Shown: positions 52,193-60,890 of the stretch, piece after piece
Layout of the letters: each line of letters opens with the position of its first letter
How positions within the stretch are numbered: the stretch's first letter is position 1
Source: Solirubrobacterales bacterium
GTDB lineage: Bacteria; Actinomycetota; Thermoleophilia; Solirubrobacterales; Solirubrobacteraceae
Direction: 5' to 3'
NCBI GenBank assembly: GCA_947474595.1
Contig: CANJIV010000006.1
Span: forward strand, 1-64,000
Length of the DNA stretch: 64,000 nucleotides
Position numbers and translations under genes: made by a program
The notes under the pieces: model-generated
Database searches by the model: none
The model's input: the letters and a program-made list of their open reading frames with translations, nothing else
Told to the model about the DNA's origin: nothing

Positions 52193-52532
52193 TCCGATCA
52201 CCCCAACACCTCGGCGTAAACGGTCCGCTACACGTAAGCCGTCTGCGACCAACGCGCTGACCGGCTCGCTGGCGATCTTCTTGGCCTGCTTCGCTTTTCT
52301 TGCTTGGCAAGTAAGTGCCGGCCAAGACCCTGCGCTGGGTTCGCCCGTGGTTCAGGCGCAGCGGACGGTGATCGTCAAGCTGATCCACCGCAACGTCATC
52401 GTGACCGACGTGCTTGCCGCCGATGCGGCGTCTGTACCTTCGACCTCTAGCGCGCCGGATCTCAGCACGCAGGTTGTTCAACAGGCACAACCCGTAGCTG
52501 CCCAACCTGCCCTGACAACCCAAGCCTCCTGA
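52185..52532 (+). CDS. single-pass membrane protein with short beta-like motif
   Basis: A 115-aa protein. A basic cytoplasmic head (TPRRKRSATRKPS) precedes one helix (about residues 26-46, TGSLAIFLACFAFLAWQVSAG). An external segment with QRTVIVKLIHRNVIVTDV follows, then an Ala/Gln/Pro/Ser-rich tail. Its segment around residue 60 shares a pattern with the preceding protein (R-T-x-V-I then I-H plus a basic residue). I recall similar small proteins before ApbE genes in related actinobacteria. It ends 11 nt before apbE. Confidence 0.62.
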   Translation: MTDPITPTPRRKRSATRKPSATNALTGSLAIFLACFAFLAWQVSAGQDPALGSPVVQAQRTVIVKLIHRNVIVTDVLAADAASVPSTSSAPDLSTQVVQQAQPVAAQPALTTQAS

Positions 52533-52543
52533 TCGAGCCACTG

Positions 52544-53539
52544 ATGGCCGATCACGATGTCACCTTCGACTGCATGGGCTGCAAAGTGCGCCTGCTTGTA
52601 GGTGACGGCGCCGACGGCGAACCGTCAGCGCCAGAGGCCGCGCTACGGGCTCAGGCTTGGCTACACGAGTTCGACCTAGCCCTTTCGCGGTTTAAGCCCG
52701 ACAGCGAGTTAGTTGCCCTCAACGGAGATCCTCGCAGCGAGGTTCCGGCGTCGGGCCTCTTGCGCGCGGCCGTGGCTGCCGGCAGCTGGGCAGCCCAGCG
52801 CAGCGGCGGACTCGTCGACTCAACCTCGGTGATCGACGCGCTTGAGGCGGTTGGATACGCCCGCTCCAGAGCTGGCCTTGACGCCCCCTCGCTAAGCGAT
52901 GCTCTCGCGCTTGCTCCGCCCCGCCACAGCGCCTCGCCCAATCCAGAGTCCCACTGGCGCGAGGTCACGGTCGATGACGAGGCCGGGGTTGTGCGGCGTC
53001 CACCCGGCGTTAGGTTCGATACCGGCGGCACAGGCAAGGGGTTGGCTGCCGATGCGCTCGCGGTTCGCTTGTCGCGGCGCTCGCGGTTCGCGATCGACTG
53101 CGCTGGCGACCTTCGCGTAGGCGGCAAGGACTGCGCAAGTCAGCCCTATGACATCCAAGCCATACACCCTCTCACGGGTGATCTGATGCGCACGATCCGC
53201 GTTAGTAGCGGTGCTGTTGCGACCTCCGGCATTGACTCACGTCTATGGAGTACTCCCGACGGTGGTTTCGCTCACCACGTGATCGATCCCTCCACGGGAG
53301 AGCCTGCTTGGACGGGTCTGATCTCGGTCACCGCCCTAGCCCCGACCGCACTTGAAGCTGAGACGATCACCAAGATGGCCCTACTAAGTGGCCCCGAAGC
53401 AGCGCGCGAGATTCTCGCCGAGCACGGCGGCTTGATGGTTCTTGATGACGGTGAAGTTGAGACGGTCGGGAGAGTTCCTGGGCCACCACAGATGCGCGTC
53501 CGCATTCCCGCACTCTCAGCGAGTTACTCGCCCGCGTGA
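52544..53539 (+). CDS. apbE: FAD:protein FMN transferase (ApbE)
   Basis: A 331-aa flavinyltransferase that attaches FMN by a phosphoester bond to Ser/Thr of target redox proteins outside the cytoplasm. It shows the N-terminal FDCMGCKVRL (family: MGT-type start), LHEFDLALSRFKPDSEL, the FAD/Mg region RFDTGGTGKGLAADAL near 158-173, DCAGDLRVGG near 187, and GAVATSGIDSRLW then HHVIDPSTGEPA near 225-250. No obvious lipobox or signal peptide is seen, unlike many ApbE proteins. It overlaps the next gene as GTGA. No FMN-binding (PF04205) target with an obvious flavinylation motif is in the window. Confidence 0.9.
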   Translation: MADHDVTFDCMGCKVRLLVGDGADGEPSAPEAALRAQAWLHEFDLALSRFKPDSELVALNGDPRSEVPASGLLRAAVAAGSWAAQRSGGLVDSTSVIDALEAVGYARSRAGLDAPSLSDALALAPPRHSASPNPESHWREVTVDDEAGVVRRPPGVRFDTGGTGKGLAADALAVRLSRRSRFAIDCAGDLRVGGKDCASQPYDIQAIHPLTGDLMRTIRVSSGAVATSGIDSRLWSTPDGGFAHHVIDPSTGEPAWTGLISVTALAPTALEAETITKMALLSGPEAAREILAEHGGLMVLDDGEVETVGRVPGPPQMRVRIPALSASYSPA

Positions 53540-54195
53540 TTACTGTGATCGCCACTACCGATCCCCTCAACTACATCTGGTGGCTCGCAAGTCGAGCTGC
53601 TGGCGTAACGGCGATGGTGCTCGTCTCGGTCTCGGTCCTACTTGGACTCGCGATGGCGGCCGGTCTCTTGCGCAAGCCCGCTTGGAAGAAGACCGCAGTG
53701 GCGCTTCACGAACAGCTTGCGATCGCCGGTCTGATCGCGATCGCTGTGCACGGTGTCACTTTGCTCGGCGACAGCTGGCTCAAGGCCACGCCTGTCGACC
53801 TCGTCGCCCCCTTCTTCATGGGCTACCGACCCGCTTTCACCGGACTCGGCGTGATCGCCGGCTGGCTGGCGCTGCTGCTGGGACTCTCTTTCTACGCTCG
53901 TAAGTGGATCGGCGTCAAGCGTTGGCGCTCGCTGCACCGAGCGACCCTGTTGGTTTGGTTGCTGGCTGCGATTCACGTACTGGGCGCCGGAACCGACGCT
54001 GGGTCAATCTGGCTCGAGGCGATCGTTTTCGCTCCAGCCGCCGCAATCTTGTTGATGCTGCCGGCTCGGATTCTGCGTCCGCGTCGCCAGGCAGCTGCCG
54101 CAGCGCGTAGGTCGGCCGCCCGCGAGCGCTCCGGCGCCGCGCCCCCGTCTGCTCCGGCGCCGCGCGTACGTGAACGTGAACGTGTATATCAGTGA
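53536..54195 (+). CDS. ferric-reductase-like heme membrane protein
   Basis: A 219-aa membrane protein of the ferric reductase-like transmembrane family (MsrQ/YedZ/NOX-type core) with about six helices. Candidate heme ligands are the histidines in ALHEQLA (about residue 57), IAVHGVTLLG (about 74), RSLHRATLL (about 134) and AAIHVLGAG (about 149), forming the expected paired pattern. It ends in an Ala/Arg/Pro-rich cytoplasmic tail. It starts at GTG coupled to apbE. It likely carries electrons across the membrane to or from a flavinylated partner. No fused NAD(P)H/FAD reductase domain is present. Confidence 0.83.
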   Translation: MITVIATTDPLNYIWWLASRAAGVTAMVLVSVSVLLGLAMAAGLLRKPAWKKTAVALHEQLAIAGLIAIAVHGVTLLGDSWLKATPVDLVAPFFMGYRPAFTGLGVIAGWLALLLGLSFYARKWIGVKRWRSLHRATLLVWLLAAIHVLGAGTDAGSIWLEAIVFAPAAAILLMLPARILRPRRQAAAAARRSAARERSGAAPPSAPAPRVRERERVYQ

Positions 54196-54206
54196 TCGCC
54201 TGACCG

Positions 54207-54212
54207 TAAACT
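54207..54212 (+). promoter_or_regulatory. TANNNT -10 element, leaderless type, for argF
   Basis: TAAACT, 8 nt before the ATG at 54221; no Shine-Dalgarno in between. Confidence 0.55.
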
Positions 54213-54220
54213 CTTAAGCG

Positions 54221-55120
54221 ATGCCTGACTCATGGCCAACCGCGCCCGCTCACTTTCTCACCGGCACCGAACCTGGAGCCGAGGGGATCCTCGCGCTCGT
54301 CGATCGTGCGATTGAGCTCAAAGCGGCACCGCTTTCGGTGCGTCCGTTGGAGGGAGCGAGCATCGCCCTAATCTTTGAGAAGCCGTCAACTCGAACGCGC
54401 GTCTCATTCGAGGTCGCAGTCACCGAACTTGGCGGCCATGCGGTGGTACTGCGCGGCGATGAGATGCAGCTATCGCGCGGTGAGTCTCCCCGCGACACGG
54501 GCCTAGTTCTTTCGCGCCACGTCGAAGCGATCGCGATTCGCACCCACTCCGATGAGGTCGTCAGCGCGATCGCAAGCGCCTCTAGCGTCCCGGTGATCAA
54601 CATGCTCACCGACGGCCACCATCCCTGCCAGGCGCTCGGAGATCTCGTAACGCTCAAAGAGACTTTCGGCCACCTCGACGGTCTTAAGCTTGCCTTTGTA
54701 GGAGACGGCAACAACGTTGCTCGCTCGCTCGCGCTTGTGGCCGGCCTAGTTGGCGTGCAGGTCACCGTTGCCTCTCCCAGCGGCTACCAACTCGAGCCGC
54801 TGCCCGGACTGGTGATCACCGATGATCCGGCCGAGGCAGCTATGGGAGCAGATGCGATCTACGCAGATGCTTGGGTCTCGATGGGCGACGAGGCGACCGC
54901 CGCCCAGCGCCTGAGCGCACTGGCGCCTTACTGCCTCGACGACGCATTGCTCGATCTCGGCGCTCCAGGAGCGGTCGCCCTGCACTGCCTGCCTGCCCAC
55001 CCAGGACAAGAGATCACGCCAGAGGTTCTCTACGGTTCGCGCCAGCGAATCTGGGATCAAGCCGAGAACCGCCGCCACGCCCAGAAGGCACTCCTAGAAG
55101 CCATAGTTCGCGCGGTCTAA
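54221..55120 (+). CDS. argF: ornithine carbamoyltransferase (ArgF)
   Basis: A 299-aa enzyme of arginine synthesis making citrulline from ornithine and carbamoyl phosphate. It has the carbamoyl-phosphate loop FEKPSTRTRVSFE near residue 51, IAIRTHSDE near 105 (RxH motif), DGHHPCQALGDL near 131, WVSMGDE near 222, and the ornithine-site HCLPAHPGQEI near 254. No other arginine genes are adjacent. It is shorter than the common 310-330 residues mainly at the N-terminus, which begins directly with the first helix. Confidence 0.93.
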   Translation: MPDSWPTAPAHFLTGTEPGAEGILALVDRAIELKAAPLSVRPLEGASIALIFEKPSTRTRVSFEVAVTELGGHAVVLRGDEMQLSRGESPRDTGLVLSRHVEAIAIRTHSDEVVSAIASASSVPVINMLTDGHHPCQALGDLVTLKETFGHLDGLKLAFVGDGNNVARSLALVAGLVGVQVTVASPSGYQLEPLPGLVITDDPAEAAMGADAIYADAWVSMGDEATAAQRLSALAPYCLDDALLDLGAPGAVALHCLPAHPGQEITPEVLYGSRQRIWDQAENRRHAQKALLEAIVRAV

Positions 55121-55133
55121 GGCTCTGGTCGGA

Positions 55134-55139
55134 TAGAGT
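55134..55139 (+). promoter_or_regulatory. TANNNT -10 element before the PKD-domain protein
   Basis: TAGAGT, 8 nt before the ATG at 55148; identical hexamer and spacing to the site at 36770. Confidence 0.55.
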
Positions 55140-55147
55140 TGAAACCT

Positions 55148-56968
55148 ATGACGAGGCCGAGGGTGGTTGGTGTCAGCGCTGGCGTTGCTGTTTGGCTGGC
55201 GGTCTTGTTCGCCACTTTGGTTACCCCTGCCTCAGCTTTCGTAGGCGGCTATCGCGGTACGGACACCGTATTTGAGCCAAGAGCCGGGGGCGGTAGCGTC
55301 TCGAATATCGCTGTGGCCGACAGTGGGGATATATACGTCGCTAAAAATTCTGGCGCCATGGTCCTGCGCCTATCTGCAAGCGGTCAGTTGATCTCGACTT
55401 GGTCCCATCAAGGCGCGACGGCTGTGGCGACGGACGCGACGGGCGTTTATGTCGGGGCCATGGGCCCAGAGTGCGATGACTCCTGTGCGCTAAGCAAGTA
55501 CACGTTTTCGGGCGACCTGATTTGGACTGTCAGCTCGCTATCGGTGATGTCGCTGGCCTCGAACGGAACCACTTTGTTCGTGGCGCCCGTCACTGTCGCC
55601 TTCGTCGCGGGCGTTGGTCAGAGCAGGATTATCCGACTCGATCCAGCGACGGGAAGCTCGGCTGGGCCGGATTGGCCGATGGCGACAGTTGGTAGTGAGC
55701 ATTTCGGTATCTCGACGATGCCTGACGGCGGACTCTTCGTCGCCGCAGCACCTCAGAGCTTTACGCTAAAAGCCGATGGGTCGCCGACCGGAGCAACCGT
55801 TAATACGGAGTACGTGAGGAACTTCGGGTCTTCGCCAGCAGGCTCAGGCCTGCCCGACGCTCCATCCTCCTTCGCCACCGACGATCAGGGCAACGTCTTC
55901 ATTGGCTGGAGCCCAGCGCTTGGCGCCAACACGCAGGTGCGCGTATATTCGCGCTCGTTGGTGGTGAAGGGCGAGATGCACCTTGGGATGGCTCCACAGG
56001 GCGACGGCCCTGGCTATTTGAGCGGCCTCGCAGCTTCGCCCGATGGACACCTCTACCTCGGCATCGCCAATTCACTGCTCGTCCTCAACTTAGTAGATCC
56101 AGATCTCTATCTCCAGTACATCGCTGGATCTGGGCCAGCAGGACCTCTCTACTGCCGCGACGCGACAGGCACCACGAGCTGGCTGACCGGCGATCCACTG
56201 ACCCTAAACGCCGATACCTCAGACCGCGCCGTCACCGTCGATCGCTACGAGTGGGACTTTGACGGTGATGGGATCTACGAGCGGACAACGACCACTGCAA
56301 CCGCGGCGAATACCTACTCGACGCCCGGATATCGCAACATCAAGGTTCGCGCGACTTCAACGCGCGGAGGATCGTCTGTTGAGACCTGTCCGATCTATGT
56401 AGCGCCAGCTGCGCCAGCCGGTGAGGTTGGCGTCTCGATCAACGATGGCGCCGAGTACACCAATAGCCGTCACGTCACGATCTCTTTGGTCTGGCCCAGC
56501 GGCGCCACGAGCCTGCTGCTCGGTAACGATGGAGGCTTCAAGCTCGCTACTAACTTAACCGTCAGCTCCGAGGTCGCTTGGACCCTAAGGGCGACGGGCT
56601 CTGAACGCCTCCCGCGCACCGTCTACCTCCGCTTTAAGAGCACCAATCTGGCTGCCGGGGTTGATCCGACAAAGACTTTCACCGACGACATAATCCTCGA
56701 CGAGTCGATCCCAGTCGTCACGACCGCCACGCTGCTAGTCGGCGCTGGATCATCTAACGCCGCTAAGGCGCACACCTATCGCGCAAGGCTCCGCGCAGCT
56801 GATGCGATCAGTGGCGTCGCGCGGGCACAGTTTGCTAGTAATAAATCCAAACCACTCAAACCACAGAAGTACGCCTCGACTCTCTTAATCCGAACCAGCT
56901 CCAAGCCACGCTGGGTCAGAGTCGCAGACCGAGCCGGTAACTTCAGCAAGTGGAAGGCGCTGCGCTGA
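55148..56968 (+). CDS. secreted beta-propeller/PKD-domain protein
   Basis: A 606-aa exported protein. A signal peptide (about residues 5-30, ending ATLVTPASAF) is followed by a long beta-rich region (about 40-320) with NHL/propeller-like repeats (SNIAVADSGDIYVAK, SLASNGTTLFVA, FATDDQGNVFIG, GLAASPDGHLYLG). A PKD-like domain (about 345-415) has YEWDFDGDGIYE, and Ig-like C-terminal domains end in VRVADRAGNFSKWKAL. It is probably a cell-surface or released binding protein. The start is the ATG at 55148, favoured by TAGAGT eight bases upstream; a TTG at 55139 is the alternative. No enzymatic domain is seen. Confidence 0.78.
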   Translation: MTRPRVVGVSAGVAVWLAVLFATLVTPASAFVGGYRGTDTVFEPRAGGGSVSNIAVADSGDIYVAKNSGAMVLRLSASGQLISTWSHQGATAVATDATGVYVGAMGPECDDSCALSKYTFSGDLIWTVSSLSVMSLASNGTTLFVAPVTVAFVAGVGQSRIIRLDPATGSSAGPDWPMATVGSEHFGISTMPDGGLFVAAAPQSFTLKADGSPTGATVNTEYVRNFGSSPAGSGLPDAPSSFATDDQGNVFIGWSPALGANTQVRVYSRSLVVKGEMHLGMAPQGDGPGYLSGLAASPDGHLYLGIANSLLVLNLVDPDLYLQYIAGSGPAGPLYCRDATGTTSWLTGDPLTLNADTSDRAVTVDRYEWDFDGDGIYERTTTTATAANTYSTPGYRNIKVRATSTRGGSSVETCPIYVAPAAPAGEVGVSINDGAEYTNSRHVTISLVWPSGATSLLLGNDGGFKLATNLTVSSEVAWTLRATGSERLPRTVYLRFKSTNLAAGVDPTKTFTDDIILDESIPVVTTATLLVGAGSSNAAKAHTYRARLRAADAISGVARAQFASNKSKPLKPQKYASTLLIRTSSKPRWVRVADRAGNFSKWKALR

Positions 56969-57014
56969 AGCGACGCTGGAAAGGGTTGCGCTACCTAGCC
57001 AAACCCCTCCCAGC

Positions 57015-58511
57015 CTAACCAAACTCGCCCAACACTGCTGCGAAATCTAGGGGTGCGCCGCAGATCTGTTGGCAGAGCTCTTGGGCGTTGAGGCGTTGGC
57101 CGTCTCGCCACAGCTCACGCAGTACCTCTGCGGCGTCCGGCTCGCTGTACCACCGCTCCCCAAACTGCTCGATCAGCATTGAGCGCAGCTGGGTCTCTAG
57201 CGCCCAGGCACGCAGATAGTTGGCGGCGTAGAAGCAGGGGTCGACGTCGGTTAGCCAGCTCTCGCTTGGCCAGTCGATCCTGAGCGCGCGCGTTAGTTGC
57301 TGGGCGTACTCATCGCTTAGGTCGCTGAGTGGGGTGGTCTGTGAGCCGTGGAGTTTGAGCTCGTAGGCGAGCTTGGCGCTGTAGCGGCGTAGGTAGATCA
57401 GTCGCTCGGCACGTGCGTGGGCTGCTAGCGCGCCGCCGCGACCATCAACGCCTAGGTGCTGGCTTAGCCAGCCCGGCTCTTCGATCAGTCGGTCAAAGAG
57501 GAAGGCGAACGCTTCGGTTACTGAGTTGTCGCCAAGGCAGCGAAACTCGAATGCAAGGGTCGGCTCGACGTGGGCGTAGTGCTGTGCGTGGCCTGCCTCG
57601 TGGAGTAGAGCGCAGTAGTCGTCGCGGCCTCCCAGCGGTGACACGACTAGATAGATCTCTCCTGGTACTCGGACGGGGGCACAGAAGGCTCGCGGCGATT
57701 TTGCCGGTCGGGATGTGACGTCGATCGTGATCCCGCAGGCGCTAGAGGTGTCGAGTCCTAGCGCCTCCATCGTGGTCGCGAAGCTAGTCACTAGGCCTTG
57801 GCTAGGGAAGTGGACATCAAACTCGGCGCCGCGAAAGAAGCGCGGTAGGTCGCAGCGGCCGATGTCGTCTAACCCCACTCCCGTAGCCCTTCGCAACGGT
57901 TGATCGACGACCTCGTAGTAGCGCTCGTCGGTCGCTGCAACGAACTCCTCTGTTTGGCGTTGTAGTCCGCCGAGGTCGATCGCCTGACACTCCTCACACA
58001 TCGCAACGTAGGAGGACCAGCCGAGAACTTTTGCCACCGCGTGAGTGCTCTCTAGCGCTTGGAGGGCGAGTGGGTTGAGTTCGCTGGCGGTGACGGCAAG
58101 CCGCGCTGCCTCGATCTCGGCGCGCCGACTAGGGTCAGGTTCATTGGCCTGTATGGCCGCGCTTTCACGGAAGCCGATCGGAGTGCTCGTGGAGCCCAAC
58201 GGCAAAGTCAGTGACGCCTCAAGCCGCGCTAGCTGGGCGTCGATGGCACGTGTCTGGATACCGAGATGACCTTCGACTGCGAAGGCCATCAGGGCCCGCG
58301 AGCGTCGCTGGGCGTCGCCTCCGGCCATCTCACCGTTCGCTGCTCGCGTCCGCAGCTCCTCAACGGCGTCGGGCGTGAACAGGGTGGCGTGGCGATCGTA
58401 GACAGCCTCTACTGCGTACTCGCGATCGAGGCCGGCAAAGTGGCGGTAGTAGGCGAGGTTTAGATCGCCGATGAAGGTCTCGGCTTGGAGTCTGTAGGCG
58501 TCGATGTCCAT
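57015..58511 (-). CDS. M3/M32-like zinc metallopeptidase
   Basis: A 498-aa mostly helical protein. The zinc motif LLHEAGHAQHYAHV (HExxH) is near residue 302, with the third ligand candidate in NSVTEAFAFLFDRL about 25 residues on, as in the M3 oligopeptidase and M32 carboxypeptidase families. A peptide-binding tyrosine-rich region with YLRRYSAKLAYELKLHG follows. It is shorter than typical oligoendopeptidases (about 600) and has no signal peptide, so it probably trims peptides in the cytoplasm. Divergent from the RNA methyltransferase with only 20 bp between starts; TAGGAT lies nine bases before its ATG. Confidence 0.82.
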   Translation of the reverse strand: MDIDAYRLQAETFIGDLNLAYYRHFAGLDREYAVEAVYDRHATLFTPDAVEELRTRAANGEMAGGDAQRRSRALMAFAVEGHLGIQTRAIDAQLARLEASLTLPLGSTSTPIGFRESAAIQANEPDPSRRAEIEAARLAVTASELNPLALQALESTHAVAKVLGWSSYVAMCEECQAIDLGGLQRQTEEFVAATDERYYEVVDQPLRRATGVGLDDIGRCDLPRFFRGAEFDVHFPSQGLVTSFATTMEALGLDTSSACGITIDVTSRPAKSPRAFCAPVRVPGEIYLVVSPLGGRDDYCALLHEAGHAQHYAHVEPTLAFEFRCLGDNSVTEAFAFLFDRLIEEPGWLSQHLGVDGRGGALAAHARAERLIYLRRYSAKLAYELKLHGSQTTPLSDLSDEYAQQLTRALRIDWPSESWLTDVDPCFYAANYLRAWALETQLRSMLIEQFGERWYSEPDAAEVLRELWRDGQRLNAQELCQQICGAPLDFAAVLGEFG

Positions 58512-58520
58512 GTGACTGCC

Positions 58521-58526
58521 ATCCTA
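58521..58526 (-). promoter_or_regulatory. TANNNT -10 element before the metallopeptidase
   Basis: TAGGAT on the minus strand, 9 nt before the ATG at 58511, inside the 20-bp gap between divergent genes. Confidence 0.5.
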
Positions 58527-58531
58527 GGTCT

Positions 58532-59890
58532 ATGAGCACCCCCACCACCAGCCGCCCTGAACGCGGAGCCGAGCTGGAGTTGACGATCGACTCGCTCGCT
58601 TATGGCGGCGCTGGCGTCGCGCGCCTGGATGGATATGTCGTCTTCGTCCAGGGCGCTATCCCTGGCGATCGCGTGAGGGCGGTCGTTGGCAAGTCCAAGC
58701 GCGCCTTCGCCGAGGCTCGCACGGTTGAGGTCATCGAGGCCGGCCCCGACCGCGTCGAGCCACAGGCTGGCCACCCCGGCGCCGCCTGGCAGATCCTCGC
58801 CTATGAGCGCCAGCTCGAAGCCAAACAGTTTCTCGTCGACGATGCGCTGCGGCGTATCGGCCACCTCGACGGCTTCGTACTCGAAGAGATTGTCGCCGCC
58901 AAGGAACAGTGGCGCTACCGCAACAAGCTCGAATACTCCTTTGGCCATGACGAAAGCGGTCAGCTGGTCTGCGGCTTCCACGCACCGGGCCGCTGGGATC
59001 TGATCGAGTCCGTGACCGACTGCATGTTGGCGTCCCAGCGAGGCAACGAGATCCGCGAGCAGGTCATCGGCTGGTGTCGCTCGCAAGGCCTCACGGCGCT
59101 CGACCGCCGCTCAGGCGAAGGACTGCTGCGCAATCTCGTGATCCGCGAGGGGCGCCGGACCGGTCAGTTTCAGGTTCGTATCGTCACCTCCGTGGGTGAC
59201 TTAGACGCCGAATCCTTAGAGCAGGCAGTTGACTGCGACAGCCTTCTCTGGAGTGAGATCGACGGCGTCGCAGAGGTAACCAGCGGTGGGCGTACACGCT
59301 TGGTTGGTGGCAAGGAGGCGATTGAAGAGGAGATCAGCGGCTTGAGCCTGAGGATCTCTCCCGAGGCCTTCTTCCAAACTAACACCGAGATGGCCGAGCA
59401 GCTCTACTCGATCGCTGGCGACTACGCGGCGCTGAAGGGTTGGGAGCGTCTCTACGATCTCTACTGCGGTATCGGCACTGTGGGATTGACGATGGCTACG
59501 CGCGCTGCGGAGCTTTGGGGCCTAGAGATCATTGAAGACGCGATCGCCGATGCGATCGAGAACGCTCGACTCAATGAGATCGACAACGCTCACTTCTACG
59601 CAGGCAACGTGCGCCTAGCTCTCAGCGAGTTGGTCGCCAAGGCCGGGCGCCCGGACGTGATGGTGCTCGACCCACCACGCGCTGGACTCTCACAGAAGAT
59701 CGTGCGCCGCGTGATCGAGGCCGGTCCCAAGCGGATCATCTACATCTCCTGCAACCCGACGACGCTGGCTCCAAATGCCGCGCAGCTTGTCGAGGCCGGA
59801 TGGCGCCTGACGCGGGTGCGACCGGTGGACATGTTCCCCCAGACCCCGCACATCGAGTGCGTCGCTCTGCTCGAACGTCAGACCACCTAG
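58532..59890 (+). CDS. class I RNA m5U methyltransferase (RlmD/RlmCD/TrmA family)
   Basis: A 452-aa SAM-dependent uracil-C5 methyltransferase. An N-terminal TRAM domain (about residues 8-70, LTIDSLAYGGAGVARLDG) precedes the central region and the Rossmann catalytic domain, which has FFQTNTEMAEQLY, LYDLYCGIGTVGL, VLDPPRAGL, and ISCNPTTLAPN with the nucleophilic cysteine near 409. The closing HIECVALLER supplies the base glutamate. The [4Fe-4S] cysteine cluster expected after VEP (CxxxxxCGGC) is replaced by QAGHPGAAWQ, so the cluster is absent. Target (23S rRNA or tRNA) is not decided by sequence. Confidence 0.9.
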   Translation: MSTPTTSRPERGAELELTIDSLAYGGAGVARLDGYVVFVQGAIPGDRVRAVVGKSKRAFAEARTVEVIEAGPDRVEPQAGHPGAAWQILAYERQLEAKQFLVDDALRRIGHLDGFVLEEIVAAKEQWRYRNKLEYSFGHDESGQLVCGFHAPGRWDLIESVTDCMLASQRGNEIREQVIGWCRSQGLTALDRRSGEGLLRNLVIREGRRTGQFQVRIVTSVGDLDAESLEQAVDCDSLLWSEIDGVAEVTSGGRTRLVGGKEAIEEEISGLSLRISPEAFFQTNTEMAEQLYSIAGDYAALKGWERLYDLYCGIGTVGLTMATRAAELWGLEIIEDAIADAIENARLNEIDNAHFYAGNVRLALSELVAKAGRPDVMVLDPPRAGLSQKIVRRVIEAGPKRIIYISCNPTTLAPNAAQLVEAGWRLTRVRPVDMFPQTPHIECVALLERQTT

Positions 59891-59930
59891 GTCTTCGACT
59901 TAAAAACTCAACGTCGTGACGCTAGCCATC

Positions 59931-59936
59931 TAGACT
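59931..59936 (+). promoter_or_regulatory. TANNNT -10 element before the quinone oxidoreductase gene
   Basis: TAGACT, 9 nt before the ATG at 59946; no Shine-Dalgarno. Confidence 0.5.
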
Positions 59937-59945
59937 GACGGCTCT

Positions 59946-60890
59946 ATGCGCGCTGCAACAATCCGTGATGGCGAGATCATCGTCGCCGAGCATCCCGACC
60001 CTGAGCCCGTGGGCTCAGAGATCCTTGTCCGCGTTCGCGCGGCCGGTATCAACGGCGCCGACATGCTTCAGCTGCGCGGTGCCTATCCCGCGCCACCAGG
60101 CTATGCACCCGACATTCCCGGCCTAGAGTTCGCCGGCGAGGTGATCGCAAATGGCCCCGACGCGACGCGTTTTAAGATCGGTGATTCAGTGATGGCGATC
60201 ACTGGAGGCGGTGGACAAGCGCAGTTAGCGACCGTCGATGAGAGCGTGGCGATGGCACTCCCAAGCACGCTGGACTGGTCGCAGGCCGGTGGGGTAGCTG
60301 AGGTCTTTACGACAGCCCACGACGCCCTCTTTACTCAGGCAAGGTTGGTCGCGGGAGAGCGTCTGCTTGTCCACGGCGGCGCAGGAGGAGTCGGCAGTGC
60401 CGCGGTTCAGCTCGGCCACGCTCTCGGCGCTCACGTCACGGCTACGGTGCGCAACCCCGACTTACGCGATCAGCTAGGCCGCCTCGGTTGTGATCTTGTG
60501 CTTGATCCGCAGGAGTTCGTCGAGCACGGCCCCTATGACGTCGTCTTGGAGCTGGTCGGCGCGCCAAATCTGGCCGACGACCTCAAGGCTTTGGAGATCG
60601 GTGGCCGGATCTGCGTGATCGGTGTCGGCGGCGGTTTCACTGCCGAGCTAAACCTGCTGGCGCTAATGGGAAAGCGCGCCACGATCCATGGCTCCACGCT
60701 ACGCGCACGACCACTTGATCAAAAGGCCGCCACCGCCCGCGCGATGGAGGCAGACGTACTGGGACTCTTTGAGTCCGGCGCGATCACTGTGCCGGTTGCG
60801 GCGACCTTCGCGCTCGACGACGTCGCCGCAGCCTACGAGCGCTTCAGCGCCGGCAATAAGTTCGGCAAGATCATCTTAATCACCGACTGA
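59946..60890 (+). CDS. NADPH:quinone oxidoreductase-like medium-chain dehydrogenase
   Basis: A 314-aa zinc-independent medium-chain dehydrogenase/reductase. A GroES-like N-terminal half (EILVRVRAAGINGADMLQLRGAYP-type sequence and PGLEFAGEVIANGPDAT) precedes a Rossmann half with VHGGAGGVGSAAVQLGHALGA near residue 140. It ends with ERFSAGNKFGKIILI, as in quinone oxidoreductases. Zinc-binding cysteines are absent, fitting the quinone/enone reductase branch. Its 3' end overlaps the convergent membrane protein gene by 15 nt. Confidence 0.92.
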   Translation: MRAATIRDGEIIVAEHPDPEPVGSEILVRVRAAGINGADMLQLRGAYPAPPGYAPDIPGLEFAGEVIANGPDATRFKIGDSVMAITGGGGQAQLATVDESVAMALPSTLDWSQAGGVAEVFTTAHDALFTQARLVAGERLLVHGGAGGVGSAAVQLGHALGAHVTATVRNPDLRDQLGRLGCDLVLDPQEFVEHGPYDVVLELVGAPNLADDLKALEIGGRICVIGVGGGFTAELNLLALMGKRATIHGSTLRARPLDQKAATARAMEADVLGLFESGAITVPVAATFALDDVAAAYERFSAGNKFGKIILITD

